This document shows, in pieces, positions 26,096 to 34,858 of a stretch of DNA of 64,000 nucleotides. A program made the position numbers and the translations under genes. How positions within the stretch are numbered: position 1 is the first letter of the stretch; every line of letters starts with the position of its first letter. Source of the stretch: Yoonia maricola (GTDB taxonomy: Bacteria; Pseudomonadota; Alphaproteobacteria; Rhodobacterales; Rhodobacteraceae); contig NZ_PGTY01000002.1 of the NCBI RefSeq assembly GCF_002797915.1, positions 713,001 through 777,000 of the forward strand, written 5' to 3'. The notes under the pieces were generated by a model. That model worked only from the letters and a program-made list of their open reading frames with translations. It was not told the origin of the DNA and did no database searches.

Positions 26096-29000
26096 TTACT
26101 TTAGGGTTGTCGCCATCGCATCACTTCGTCGTAACCCGAAGAAGATGTCGTAGAAAACCGGCGCCGCAACCAATGTCAGGATTGATGCGAATGCCAAACC
26201 ACCCATTATTGTAACCGCCATGGAGACAAAAAATGCGTCACCCAATAGCGGGATCATCCCAAGAATAGTCGTTCCCGCAGCCAGCAATACTGGCCGCAGA
26301 CGGGATGTCGATGCGGCGATGATTGCCTCGCGCAATTCCGATCCCTCACGGCGGACGATATCGATTTCTTCAACCAAAACGATGCCGTTCTTGATCAGCA
26401 TACCTGACAGGCTAAGCAGTCCCAGAAGGGCCGTGAAAGTAAACGGTAAACCCGTTCCCAGAAGGCCTAATGCTGCACCGTTCACGGACATCGGCACCAA
26501 CAGCCAGATGATCAACGGTTGCCTGACAGCGTTGAACAACAGCACTGTGATCAGGACCATGATCAGTATGGTGATTGGAAGTTGCGCGCCAAGGCTGGCA
26601 TTTGCATCTGTCGAAGATTCATATTCGCCGCCCCATTCGAACCGGTAACCAACCGGCAGCGTCATGTTTTCGACCGCTGCGCGGATTTCAGAGTGGACTT
26701 GCGCCGCGGTCATGTCTGTGGGGATGCTGGCCCCGACGGTCAATGTTGGCACGCGATCCTTGCGATGGATCAACGTGTTTTGCGTCTCGAACGCGAAACC
26801 ATCAACGACCTGTTCGAGGGGTACGAGCGTGGTTCCATCCTGCGTCACCAAAACCTGATCCATAATACCCACATCGGAATCCGGCGAGACACGAACCATA
26901 ATCGGGATGGCGCGGTCACCCTCGCGATAGGTACCTGTCGTTACGCCGTCAGTGGCAAGCAATAATGTCTCGGCCACATCGTCACGTGTGATGCCGGCGG
27001 CCTGCCCACGTTCGGTCGCATAGCGGGGACGCAACACCAGTTCCTGCTCACGCCAATCAATCCGGGGGGTCAGGATGTTGGGAGATGCCGCCGTCATGAC
27101 CTCAATCGCCTGATCTGCCAGACCGCGCAGCACTTTGGGATCTCGCCCCGAAAAGCGTGCTTCAATGGGGCTGCCGCCTCCGGGGCCAAAGACCAGTCGC
27201 TCGGTACGAAATTCGCCTTCTGGTAGGTTTTGGGCTGCAAATGTTTCCAAATCCGCCATAAGCGCCGGGATGCGTTCAAGGCTTTCCGTTCGGATGATTA
27301 AGTGACCATAGGCGGGGTTTGGTGGCTCCGAGCTGTAGGTTAGCAAGAACCGTGTCGCGCCTTGCCCGACGAATGTCGAGATGGCGACCACGTCTTCATG
27401 ATCCGCAAGATAGGCTTCCAACACTGCCATCTTGGCGGCGGTCGTCGCTATCGGTGTACCTTGTTGCATGGTGTAATGCGCAAAAAAGAGCGGGGTATTC
27501 GAGTTGGGAAAAAACTGTTGTTTCACCATACCAAAGCCAACAAAACAAGCCATCGTGATGCCCGCAAGAGCTGCCACAACCAGCCAACGCACCCGCAATG
27601 CCTGACGTAGAATCGCGGCGTAACCTCTGAAAATGGGTCCGCTATATGGATCTGCACCGTCGTCGACGCCTTGCTTAAAGACATAGTGACCCAGCAGGGG
27701 CGCTACAGTGATAGCCAGAACCCAGGACAACAAAAGCGAAATGCCGATCACGGCAAACAGCGAGAACATGAACTCACCCGTGGAATCGGGGCTGAGGCCG
27801 ATTCCGGCAAAAGCCATGATGCCTATAACAGTTGCCCCCAAAAGGGGAATCTGCGTCTTGCCAACCGCCTCGTCTGCCGCTTCGCGCGATGATTTACCCC
27901 GCCCCATCGTTATTTGCATGCCTTCCGCCACAACAATTGCATTGTCGACCAACATGCCCATCGCGATGATCAGCGCGCCCAGTGAAATCCGTTCCATTTC
28001 AATGGAAAAGATCGCCATGAATAGCACTGTCCCGACAACCGTCAAAAGCAGGGTCGTCCCCACAACGACCGCCGCCCGCACGCCCATGAAGACGCCCAAC
28101 ACCAGCACAACGATACCGACCGACATAGCAAGGTTAACCAAGAACCCCTGAGAGGATTCATCCACGACCTCGTGTTGTTGATAGATCGGATGCAGACCGA
28201 CACCGACTGGAATTTCAGGTGCGAGCGCTGCAAGATGTGCGTCAACACGGCGGCCCACATCGACAATGTTTTCATCGGCCAGACCCGAAATGCCCATGGT
28301 AAAAGCATCCTGTCCATTGAAACGGATGATCTGTGCCGGGTTGTCCTGACGTCCCCTGCTGACGTCGGCAATATCAGCTAAGTTCAGCAGATCACCACCA
28401 ATCCCAATTGTAAGCGCCGCAATTTCACTGACGGTGTCGGATCCTTCGGCTGACTGGATTTGTGTCCGCGTATCGCTGTCGTCCACCGTTCCGGCCTGTG
28501 CGACAGAATTTGACGTTGCAAGTGCGTCACCGATTACCTGAGGATTGATCCCCAGCTGTGCCGTCAGCGCAAGGTCGGGTTCTACAAATATGGCCTCTAC
28601 CGGCAGGCCCGCGATATCAACATCTGCAACACCGTCGAGTGTCAGGATCTCGCGCCGCAAGAAGGTCGCTAGCTGATGTCGTTCAGCATCAGTGAACCCT
28701 TCGGAGGTGACCGCGAAAAAGATACCATATACGTCACCGAACCCGTCATCGACCAGTGGACTTCCCACTCCGGTCGGCAGATCGCTTTGCACGTTTTGCA
28801 AACGCTCGCGCAACTCGGTCCATATTGCAGGCAAGGCGTCGCCATTCATCCTATCGTCTACAATAACGTCAATTCGCGACACACCCGGTCGGTTTATCGA
28901 ATTGATTTCGCTCACTTCAGCCATTCGCTGAATCGCAGCCTCCAGCGGCTCGGACACTTCGGTTGCCACCTGTTGGGCAGACGCGCCGGGGTATTGCGTG

Positions 29001-29143
29001 ATGACAACCGCCTGCTTGATCGTGAAAGCTGGGTCTTCCAGTCGCCCCAGCGTGCCAAAGCCCCAAATGCCACCGAACAGGCAGATCAGCATGATGATCC
29101 ACGTCAAGATTGGCTTGTCGATAGATGCGCGTGCGATGTTCAT
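26096..29143 (-). CDS. Efflux RND transporter permease subunit
   Basis: A full-length inner-membrane RND pump, 1015 residues. It begins MNIARASIDKPILTWIIMLI (first membrane segment), carries a large periplasmic porter region, the proton-relay helix near GALIIAMGMLVDNAIVVAEGM, a second repeat, and ends after the last membrane bundle (RLRPVLLAAGTTILGMIPLLGD). It is expected to work with the adaptor encoded 15 bases upstream and an outer-membrane channel encoded elsewhere. The substrates are unknown. A neighbouring AraC-type regulator may control it. Confidence 0.93.
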   Translation of the reverse strand: MNIARASIDKPILTWIIMLICLFGGIWGFGTLGRLEDPAFTIKQAVVITQYPGASAQQVATEVSEPLEAAIQRMAEVSEINSINRPGVSRIDVIVDDRMNGDALPAIWTELRERLQNVQSDLPTGVGSPLVDDGFGDVYGIFFAVTSEGFTDAERHQLATFLRREILTLDGVADVDIAGLPVEAIFVEPDLALTAQLGINPQVIGDALATSNSVAQAGTVDDSDTRTQIQSAEGSDTVSEIAALTIGIGGDLLNLADIADVSRGRQDNPAQIIRFNGQDAFTMGISGLADENIVDVGRRVDAHLAALAPEIPVGVGLHPIYQQHEVVDESSQGFLVNLAMSVGIVVLVLGVFMGVRAAVVVGTTLLLTVVGTVLFMAIFSIEMERISLGALIIAMGMLVDNAIVVAEGMQITMGRGKSSREAADEAVGKTQIPLLGATVIGIMAFAGIGLSPDSTGEFMFSLFAVIGISLLLSWVLAITVAPLLGHYVFKQGVDDGADPYSGPIFRGYAAILRQALRVRWLVVAALAGITMACFVGFGMVKQQFFPNSNTPLFFAHYTMQQGTPIATTAAKMAVLEAYLADHEDVVAISTFVGQGATRFLLTYSSEPPNPAYGHLIIRTESLERIPALMADLETFAAQNLPEGEFRTERLVFGPGGGSPIEARFSGRDPKVLRGLADQAIEVMTAASPNILTPRIDWREQELVLRPRYATERGQAAGITRDDVAETLLLATDGVTTGTYREGDRAIPIMVRVSPDSDVGIMDQVLVTQDGTTLVPLEQVVDGFAFETQNTLIHRKDRVPTLTVGASIPTDMTAAQVHSEIRAAVENMTLPVGYRFEWGGEYESSTDANASLGAQLPITILIMVLITVLLFNAVRQPLIIWLLVPMSVNGAALGLLGTGLPFTFTALLGLLSLSGMLIKNGIVLVEEIDIVRREGSELREAIIAASTSRLRPVLLAAGTTILGMIPLLGDAFFVSMAVTIMGGLAFASILTLVAAPVFYDIFFGLRRSDAMATTLK

Positions 29144-29158
29144 CGGATGGTCCCCTGA

Positions 29159-30205
29159 TCAGTTCGCATAGCCGGAAAAGCGCCGAACTGTGTCGCCGTC
29201 TTCCACCATCTGGGCGCCAATCCTGACAATCTCTGTTCCGGCTTCAAGGCCGGATACGATACCGAACTGCCCGTCACGGGTTGCGATGACGTCAACTGGG
29301 ATTTCCTCTAACGTACCAGTGTTATCGGCGCCCGGCACAAACCGCATCACGCTGGTCGATCCGTCATTGTCGATCCGCAGTGCGGTGGCTGGCACGACAA
29401 GGCGTTCCACACCTTGGTCCAGCGTTGCCAGCACGGTCACCGAACTGCCTGGCAGTATCGTCACCCCTTCAGGTCGATCCATGCCAAGGGTCAAACGAAA
29501 GGTTTGCCCGATCGATGATGCCTCTGCGTTGAATTCACGTATTTCAAGCGGATAGGTTTCTTCGCCAGTGGGAAACCGCGCCAGAAGTGTCACAGCGGCG
29601 TTTTGGCCTGCACGCTGAAACAGCACTTCTGGTACATCAATTTCGATCCGCAACTCCGACATATCATGCAACCGAACGACCGAGCTGCCCGCCGACGCAG
29701 TCGTGAAATTCGCAACATTACGGCTGGCAACAAGCGCGTCAAAAGGTGCAATAAGCGTCGCTTTCTCAAGAGAATACTCAGCATTGCGAAGTTCAACACG
29801 GGCTAAAGCCAGCTGCGTCTCCGCTTCTTCGCGCGATACCTCGGAAGCGGCTGTACTAAGGGTATTTAAGCGGGTCAGTTGACGATCTGCCTGGTCAACT
29901 TGTAACTGCGCCTGTCGCTGCTGAAGCTCGAATGGCTCAAGATCCAGTTTTGCAATCAATGCGCCCTGCGTCATTTCCTGTCCTTCTTGAACCGGAAATT
30001 CAACGATCTGACCCGAGACCTGAAAAGCGAGATCCACAGTTTGCCGCGCAACAACCTGACCAAAAAACTGCCGGGTGATCCCGTCGGTATCCGCGCCCAC
30101 GACCATAAGCTTGGCGGGCCGCACGATGGTCTCCTGTGCCACCAGCGGGCCTGCGGTTGGCGTTATCAGAAGGGCCGATAAAAGCAATGTGCGAATGCGG
30201 ATCAT
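29159..30205 (-). CDS. Efflux RND transporter periplasmic adaptor subunit
   Basis: A 348-residue membrane-fusion protein with a signal peptide (IRTLLLSALLITPTAGPLVAQ), a lipoyl-type half motif (QVSGQIVEFPVQEGQEMTQGALIAKLD), a coiled-coil hairpin around residues 90-140, and beta-barrel/membrane-proximal domains (TLIAPFDALVASRNV). It bridges the RND permease to an outer-membrane factor. It is the first gene of the two-gene operon; its upstream region carries an inverted repeat and phased GCTAATAA repeats. Confidence 0.92.
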   Translation of the reverse strand: MIRIRTLLLSALLITPTAGPLVAQETIVRPAKLMVVGADTDGITRQFFGQVVARQTVDLAFQVSGQIVEFPVQEGQEMTQGALIAKLDLEPFELQQRQAQLQVDQADRQLTRLNTLSTAASEVSREEAETQLALARVELRNAEYSLEKATLIAPFDALVASRNVANFTTASAGSSVVRLHDMSELRIEIDVPEVLFQRAGQNAAVTLLARFPTGEETYPLEIREFNAEASSIGQTFRLTLGMDRPEGVTILPGSSVTVLATLDQGVERLVVPATALRIDNDGSTSVMRFVPGADNTGTLEEIPVDVIATRDGQFGIVSGLEAGTEIVRIGAQMVEDGDTVRRFSGYAN

Positions 30206-30289
30206 ACTATTTCTCTCGGTTTCTTTGATTTCTAATTATTTGGTGGAGTAATTGCGCGCCACTCGATAGGGGCATTGGCCCACAAGAGA

Positions 30290-30371
30290 CGGCTAACACA
30301 AATATTTTTCCTACACGACGATAAGACCATCACAGGCGTGTTAGCCGGCTAATAATCGCTAATAACGCTAA
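30290..30371. promoter_or_regulatory. Inverted repeat and phased GCTAATAA repeats upstream of RND operon
   Basis: CGGCTAACAC at 30290-30299 and its exact reverse complement GTGTTAGCCG at 30338-30347 are 38 bases apart. They are followed by direct repeats GCTAATAA at 30348-30355 and 30358-30365 and a partial GCTAA at 30367-30371, about one helical turn apart. The GCTAA core occurs five times here in both orientations. The site lies 85-165 bases ahead of the adaptor gene and is a candidate for AraC-type activator binding, possibly with looping. The rest of 30206-30597 is AT-rich and shows no gene. Confidence 0.5.
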
Positions 30372-30597
30372 ATTTTTGCCATTCACGGATGCAGTTTGTA
30401 GCGTTTCAAACAGTCAAGTTTTCAGACGATATCGATTGCTGAGGTGAACGTTTCGGTCGAGCCATTTTCATGATCTTGGGCGAAGCTTAACCTAACAGAT
30501 CGTGATGATGTCCGGTGTCCCGAGAAGCTGGTTAATGTGGCCGAAGTGGCCGCAATTCAGTTTGGCAACGCTTTAGCGGCCCAAATCCGTCGTCTCC

Positions 30598-30762
30598 TTA
30601 ATCGCTACGCGGGGACACATCGTCATTGGGGCAAAGTTTTAGCAGGCCACAGAAGGTCCCAGGCTCAGGATAAGTCAAGGTTGGCGTTACGGGTATCGTT
30701 TGGGCTGAAGCTTGAGTGAAAGTGGCAAAAATTACCAATATGGTGATAATGAGGGCGCGCAT
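30598..30762 (-). CDS. Small secreted protein, 54 residues, with two cysteines
   Basis: A short open frame: ATG at 30762, stop at 30598-30600. GGAG is seven bases before the ATG. The first 20 residues, MRALIITILVIFATFTQASA, form a textbook signal peptide with an A-x-A cleavage site. The mature part is about 34 residues, begins QTIPVTP and includes GTFCGLLKLCP with two cysteines six residues apart. It lies 76 bases after the AraC-type gene and ahead of the RND operon on the same strand. I do not recognise the family. Signal peptide plus ribosome site make it probably real. Confidence 0.62.
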   Translation of the reverse strand: MRALIITILVIFATFTQASAQTIPVTPTLTYPEPGTFCGLLKLCPNDDVSPRSD

Positions 30763-30838
30763 CGAGCATCTCCGTTTTGATGAACTGATACCCGATCGCT
30801 ATTCAGCCCGACGCTTACATGCGTGTCGAAGTTGAAAA

Positions 30839-31921
30839 TCAGCGCAGGTTTGCAGAAAACGACGACGATTTGTCAGAATCGGCGAATACGCCGGGCTGTG
30901 CTAGTTGGCGATATTCACTCGGGCTTTGCCCGATCTCAGCGCGGAAGGTCCGGTTGAACGGCCCTATTGACGCAAAGCCAACATCGTAAGCGATTTCCAA
31001 AACCGTTACGCTCATTTTATCTGGATCGGTCAAAGCCGCACATGCCGCCTTGATTCGTGCGTGATTGATGAAGTTTGAAAAGTTGCGATAGCCCAAACCC
31101 TGGTTGATTGCGCGCCGCAAACGATGTTCCGGTACTGCGAGTTTTGTTGCGAGAGCACCGATGGTTAGCCTTTCTTCGCGCCAAATGCCTGCAGCCATGA
31201 CATCGCGAATGCGTGCGATGAGAACAGGGTCTGCAACCTCATCATGGGTCGGCAAGAGAGGATAGGAAGCGAGGGATGCATCATTTGGCCAGCGGTCTGC
31301 ATCAGGGCGCAAAAGCCAAACTGCAAACGCAAGGATCACCGCAAGGGCACTGGCGGATTGTACAAGAGCGAGCAGCACCGTGTCCTGTTGCAACACACCG
31401 GTCGCTTGCCCCACCGTCAGAAACAATCCAAGGCCAGCGACAGCCACCGCGAAGCCAGGACGCGCACGGCAACGCCATTCCACCAGATCGTCCCGATTGG
31501 ACCACAGCGCAAGCATGAATAGGCTTGCATAGAGGGCTGTGGCCATCGGTAACGAATAAGAGGACGAGTAGGGAAACGCCAAGCGGCCATAAAGCGCAAA
31601 AGATGTGGCGACTGATGCAGTTATCCATGGCCAACGTCGACCCGGAGCATCAATAAAGACGCTCACAATCAGCCATGTGATCGCCGCTGGCGTGAAGCTG
31701 GAGAGAAGCGTGAGGCTTGCCTCCAGTCCTGAGTTCAATTCGAGCGGCAGCGCCATCAATATGATCAAGTAAGCAGATTTTGAAATGGCGAGTGCCAGAA
31801 CCGACAAACGCCCCACCCAGCCGATAGGCGCGTGCCAGAGCAACGCAGCCAACAACATCAACAGTGTTACAGCGCCGCTACGCAGTGCAAAGTCGAGGTA
31901 GATCATGGATGGATCTCTCAT
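30839..31921 (-). CDS. Membrane-anchored AraC family regulator
   Basis: A 360-residue protein with two parts. The N-terminal 220 residues contain six to seven hydrophobic segments (for example GAVTLLMLLAALLWHAPIGW and ASALAVILAFAVWLL). The C-terminal 110 residues are an AraC-type double helix-turn-helix ending with the conserved VLEIAYDVGFASIGPFNRTFRAEIGQSPSEYR. Such 7TM-like/AraC proteins are presumed to sense a membrane or periplasmic signal. Starts at 31921 (ATG, weak site) or 31906 are both possible. The neighbouring genes on the same strand are a secreted small protein and the RND efflux pair, the likely targets. Confidence 0.85.
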   Translation of the reverse strand: MRDPSMIYLDFALRSGAVTLLMLLAALLWHAPIGWVGRLSVLALAISKSAYLIILMALPLELNSGLEASLTLLSSFTPAAITWLIVSVFIDAPGRRWPWITASVATSFALYGRLAFPYSSSYSLPMATALYASLFMLALWSNRDDLVEWRCRARPGFAVAVAGLGLFLTVGQATGVLQQDTVLLALVQSASALAVILAFAVWLLRPDADRWPNDASLASYPLLPTHDEVADPVLIARIRDVMAAGIWREERLTIGALATKLAVPEHRLRRAINQGLGYRNFSNFINHARIKAACAALTDPDKMSVTVLEIAYDVGFASIGPFNRTFRAEIGQSPSEYRQLAQPGVFADSDKSSSFSANLR

Positions 31922-32086
31922 TCTTCAGTATAGGATTAAGGCGGTAGTATGATGAGGAACGGGTTGTGCGGATTGGTTTCTCAAATCTAGTCACGAACTC
32001 TGAATATCGATCCAATGTGACATTATCAGACTGAAGGCCGGTCTGGATTGTTGGGCCTGCCCAAACCTGTTCAGAAGCATCAAACG

Positions 32087-32914
32087 TCATTTGAATGCGC
32101 TGATTCCAGTGCCGCGCAGGGCGCGATAGGCGGCGTATGCTTTCATAAACAACACAACTGGCGCAGGTTCAAAATCGATGATCGCCTCGCGGAAGCACCG
32201 CCGTTTGCGTGCGGATTGATACCATTCGGCAACTTTCGGGAACCCGGCCAGCGGGTATTTCATTGCCAGCGCGCGGTGCACGTTCGGCAGCCAAGATATA
32301 TCTGCGAGGCCGAAATCCGCACCCTTGAGAAACGGGCTCTGGCTCAGCAGATCTTCAAGGTGGTCGAACGCGGCTTTAACGGCTGTGGTCGCAGCAGTGA
32401 TCTGCGCAAACGAAAACCCGTCGCGCGATGCAAAATCGCGGATAAACCGTTCGCGCGCAGTGTCCTTTATCGGAGCCTGCTTGGCCTGTACCTTTGCCGC
32501 GTTCCGTTTCGCCACAGGTTTGAGCAGAAATTCATATGTTAGCAGTTTCAGACTGCTTTGCAGGTCTGCGGACCTTGCCAAAAGGTCCTGTGTGATGGCG
32601 CGTCGCTCGGCGTCGTCGGGCCAAAACAGCGGGTCATCAAACATGTCTTCCACATAAGCAACGATATCATTGGATTCGATGTAGGTGCGGCCATCATGCA
32701 CTAGCACCGGGACAACGGCTTTGGGGTTCAGCGCACGAAATTCGGGCGTCAGGTTTTCGTGCTTTTGCAGATCAATCGGGTGGCTTTCGTAGGCCACGCC
32801 CTTCACACACAGCGCCAGCCGCACGCGCTGCGAACAATTTGACATGTCATTGTGAAACAGATGCACGCCCCGAAGCTGGCGGATATCGTCGCGTTTGGTC
32901 TCTATCTCGGCCAC
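32087..32914 (-). CDS. Glutathione S-transferase family protein
   Basis: A 275-residue protein with a thioredoxin-fold N-terminal domain (HLFHNDMSNCSQRVRLALCVKG, with Cys/Ser at the glutathione-activating position and the cis-proline region AVVPVLVHDGRTYIESNDIVAYVE) and an all-helical C-terminal domain. It begins with a GTG at 32914 preceded by GAGG eight bases upstream. It starts 11 bases after the PhlG-like gene, so the two are co-transcribed. It may conjugate or reduce the compound handled by that hydrolase; the substrate is unknown. Confidence 0.88.
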   Translation of the reverse strand: MAEIETKRDDIRQLRGVHLFHNDMSNCSQRVRLALCVKGVAYESHPIDLQKHENLTPEFRALNPKAVVPVLVHDGRTYIESNDIVAYVEDMFDDPLFWPDDAERRAITQDLLARSADLQSSLKLLTYEFLLKPVAKRNAAKVQAKQAPIKDTARERFIRDFASRDGFSFAQITAATTAVKAAFDHLEDLLSQSPFLKGADFGLADISWLPNVHRALAMKYPLAGFPKVAEWYQSARKRRCFREAIIDFEPAPVVLFMKAYAAYRALRGTGISAFK

Positions 32915-32925
32915 GATCTGATCCT

Positions 32926-33666
32926 CTATGCTGTTTTTATTGCCATTTCTTTGGCGTAAAGATCGGGCAAGAAGTCGCTCAGGTTGCCCATTTCTTCGAT
33001 CGCGTGTGTCATCAGGTTGACCGCGACGGCTTCACGAACCAACACGCGCCGCGCAAGCCACGTGTTACCCAGAACGCCTTTGAGTTTGTCCACAAGCCCG
33101 GTCCCGCCTCGGTTGGCCACATGGCCCATCCAGAACACGGATCGCATTTCCGCGCCAAATTCGGTGTCGCGGACGAAGTGACACATGGTCGTAACGTCGA
33201 TGGGTTCTTCCAGCATCCCAACGCGCGCACCGACGATGAAATGGTGTCCACGAATATCGAGCGGCCCTAAAAGCTCGGATGCGTCAACGAAACTGATGCG
33301 CAACTTGCTGAGGTCAATGCCGATATATTCGTGGACCAGATGGGCCGCGCCGACAATTTCGCCGGGCGTCTTATTTTCCCAATCCATCCAGACATGGGCT
33401 TGGGAGTGCCACTGCTTGTAGTGATCTGTCGTTTGCATGTAATCGGTAAACCACCAGCGAACCATCTCGGGCGTGACTCCGGGCATTCGAGTCAATGCGC
33501 GGACGCGGTAGACGCCATTTGGTTGCCGCTTCACGCCAGTTTCAAACTTTGAATACCCTTCAGTCAGAAGGCCCGACGTATCGCGATACTGCGCAAATGG
33601 GTTCCAGCCAAAAATTGCGAAAATCATAGCGGCGGCGGCCACCCCTATAATAACCAAACCATCCAT
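32926..33666 (-). CDS. DAPG hydrolase (PhlG)-like protein with N-terminal membrane anchor
   Basis: A 246-residue protein with one N-terminal hydrophobic segment (MDGLVIIGVAAAAMIFAIFG) and a domain like 2,4-diacetylphloroglucinol hydrolase PhlG, a Bet v1-like fold that cleaves a C-C bond with a zinc ion. The hallmark WWFTDYMQTTDHYKQWHSQAH has candidate metal or catalytic residues H82, H87, H91, and VHEYIG adds H112 and E113. Assignment of each residue is inference. The start is the ATG at 33666 with GGAGG five bases upstream. It is co-transcribed with the GST gene and divergent from an MBL-fold/TetR pair across a 36-bp palindrome. Confidence 0.75.
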   Translation of the reverse strand: MDGLVIIGVAAAAMIFAIFGWNPFAQYRDTSGLLTEGYSKFETGVKRQPNGVYRVRALTRMPGVTPEMVRWWFTDYMQTTDHYKQWHSQAHVWMDWENKTPGEIVGAAHLVHEYIGIDLSKLRISFVDASELLGPLDIRGHHFIVGARVGMLEEPIDVTTMCHFVRDTEFGAEMRSVFWMGHVANRGGTGLVDKLKGVLGNTWLARRVLVREAVAVNLMTHAIEEMGNLSDFLPDLYAKEMAIKTA

Positions 33667-33690
33667 CCCAACCTCCACATGCCAGGCTAT

Positions 33691-33726
33691 GGTTGACATA
33701 TTCTACGATCATAGAATACGTCAACC
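33691..33726. promoter_or_regulatory. 36-bp near-perfect palindrome between divergent operons
   Basis: The outer arms GGTTGAC (33691-33697) and GTCAACC (33720-33726), the inner arms TATTCTA (33699-33705) and TAGAATA (33712-33718), and a central GATC (33707-33710) all pair. Only two of 18 symmetric positions mismatch. Both strands carry a TTGAC box, so overlapping divergent promoters are likely inside it. It lies between the PhlG-like and MBL-fold genes and is the best candidate operator for the TetR regulator at 34859. Confidence 0.75.
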
Positions 33727-33728
33727 TA

Positions 33729-33748
33729 TATTCATCAACCGTAGAAAT
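33729..33748. promoter_or_regulatory. Second, weaker copy of the inner operator
   Basis: TATTC-N8-TAGAA at 33729-33746 repeats the ends of the inner palindrome (TATTC-N8-TAGAA) with centres 30 bp apart, close to three helical turns. It lies on the MBL-gene side of the main palindrome and may be an auxiliary regulator site. Confidence 0.5.
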
Positions 33749-33782
33749 GCGAAGAATATGATATCTCGGAGAGGAGACTAGG

Positions 33783-34826
33783 ATGAAAAAAGGATTGAGC
33801 GCACTTGTCGTGCTGTTCGTATTGGCGGTCACAGGTTTTTTCCTGTTCAAAGCCAACACGGATCGGATTCTAGCTTGGCAAGTCCAACGACAGGTCAAGG
33901 CAGCTCTTGAGGCCCAAAAAATTCAAGACGATACATTCGAGTTGATTTTTTGCGGAACTGGATCCCCCAATTACCAGAAAGATCGCGGTCAGGCTTGCCT
34001 TGGGATTATTGCAGGCGGCAAACTCTTTGTTTTCGATACCGGGCAGGGTGCATCGCAAGGTTTACAGGCAGCCAGTGCCCCTATGACGGAAATCGCGGCG
34101 GTCTTTATCACCCACCTGCACTCTGATCACATTTCCGGCCTGGGCGATGTATTGCACAATAGCTGGCTTTACGGGCGGAAAACGGAGGTCGTGACCTACG
34201 GCCCGCCCGGCACCGCACGTGCCCATCAAGGGATGGAGCTGTCCTTCGCGTCCGACCTCGAAGAACGGCTCGAAATTTTAGAAGGCGAATACGCGAATAG
34301 CAGTGCCGCTATGGGCACAGTTGAAGAAATCGAAGTGCGCGGGGCTGAGTTGGTTAAGGTCTATGACGAGGGCGGCGTCATAATCAGCGCGTTCGCGGTG
34401 GATCACCCAGGTTGGAGCCATGCATACGGATACAAGATCGAATATGATGGCAATTCAGTCGTGTTCAGTGGCGACACGCGGTATGCTGAAAACACCATCC
34501 GTCACGCACAAGGGGTTGATGTCCTCATCCACGAGGCATTGAACGTTGAAATGATGCAAACAATCGCCCGCGTATTGACCGAGCAAGGCAGCGACCTGAT
34601 TGATCCCGACCGGATGCAGACGATCACCGACACACACACCGCGACGGATGATCTTGCGCGGCTAGCAACCGAAGCGGCAGCCGGCAAACTCGTCTTGACC
34701 CACCTTATCCCATCGATCCCGGCGAATATCGTGACCGAAAACCTGTTTGTCGAGGGAATGTCCGGTCTTTACGATGGTGAAATTATTGTAGCCCGCGATG
34801 GTATGCGGATGTTGGTTGGTGAGTGA
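33783..34826 (+). CDS. MBL-fold metallo-hydrolase, membrane-anchored or secreted
   Basis: A 347-residue protein. The N-terminus (KKGLSALVVLFVLAVTGFFLF) is a signal anchor; the rest is a metallo-beta-lactamase fold of the RNase Z/arylsulfatase-like group: GTGSP near residue 58, metal motif THLHSDHISG (H111, H113, D115, H116), a further Asp in VFSGDTRY, and His in LIHEA and LTHLIPS. It probably hydrolyses an ester or lactone outside the cytoplasm; the substrate is unknown. It is divergent from the PhlG-like/GST genes and overlaps the TetR gene's possible GTG start. Confidence 0.88.
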   Translation: MKKGLSALVVLFVLAVTGFFLFKANTDRILAWQVQRQVKAALEAQKIQDDTFELIFCGTGSPNYQKDRGQACLGIIAGGKLFVFDTGQGASQGLQAASAPMTEIAAVFITHLHSDHISGLGDVLHNSWLYGRKTEVVTYGPPGTARAHQGMELSFASDLEERLEILEGEYANSSAAMGTVEEIEVRGAELVKVYDEGGVIISAFAVDHPGWSHAYGYKIEYDGNSVVFSGDTRYAENTIRHAQGVDVLIHEALNVEMMQTIARVLTEQGSDLIDPDRMQTITDTHTATDDLARLATEAAAGKLVLTHLIPSIPANIVTENLFVEGMSGLYDGEIIVARDGMRMLVGE

Positions 34827-34858
34827 CGGCGAGTGGCTGTTATGCGATAAAGCGCTTG

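Noticed and set aside
29987..30181. Plus-strand open frame inside the RND adaptor gene
   Set aside because: Antisense shadow of a clearly coding region.
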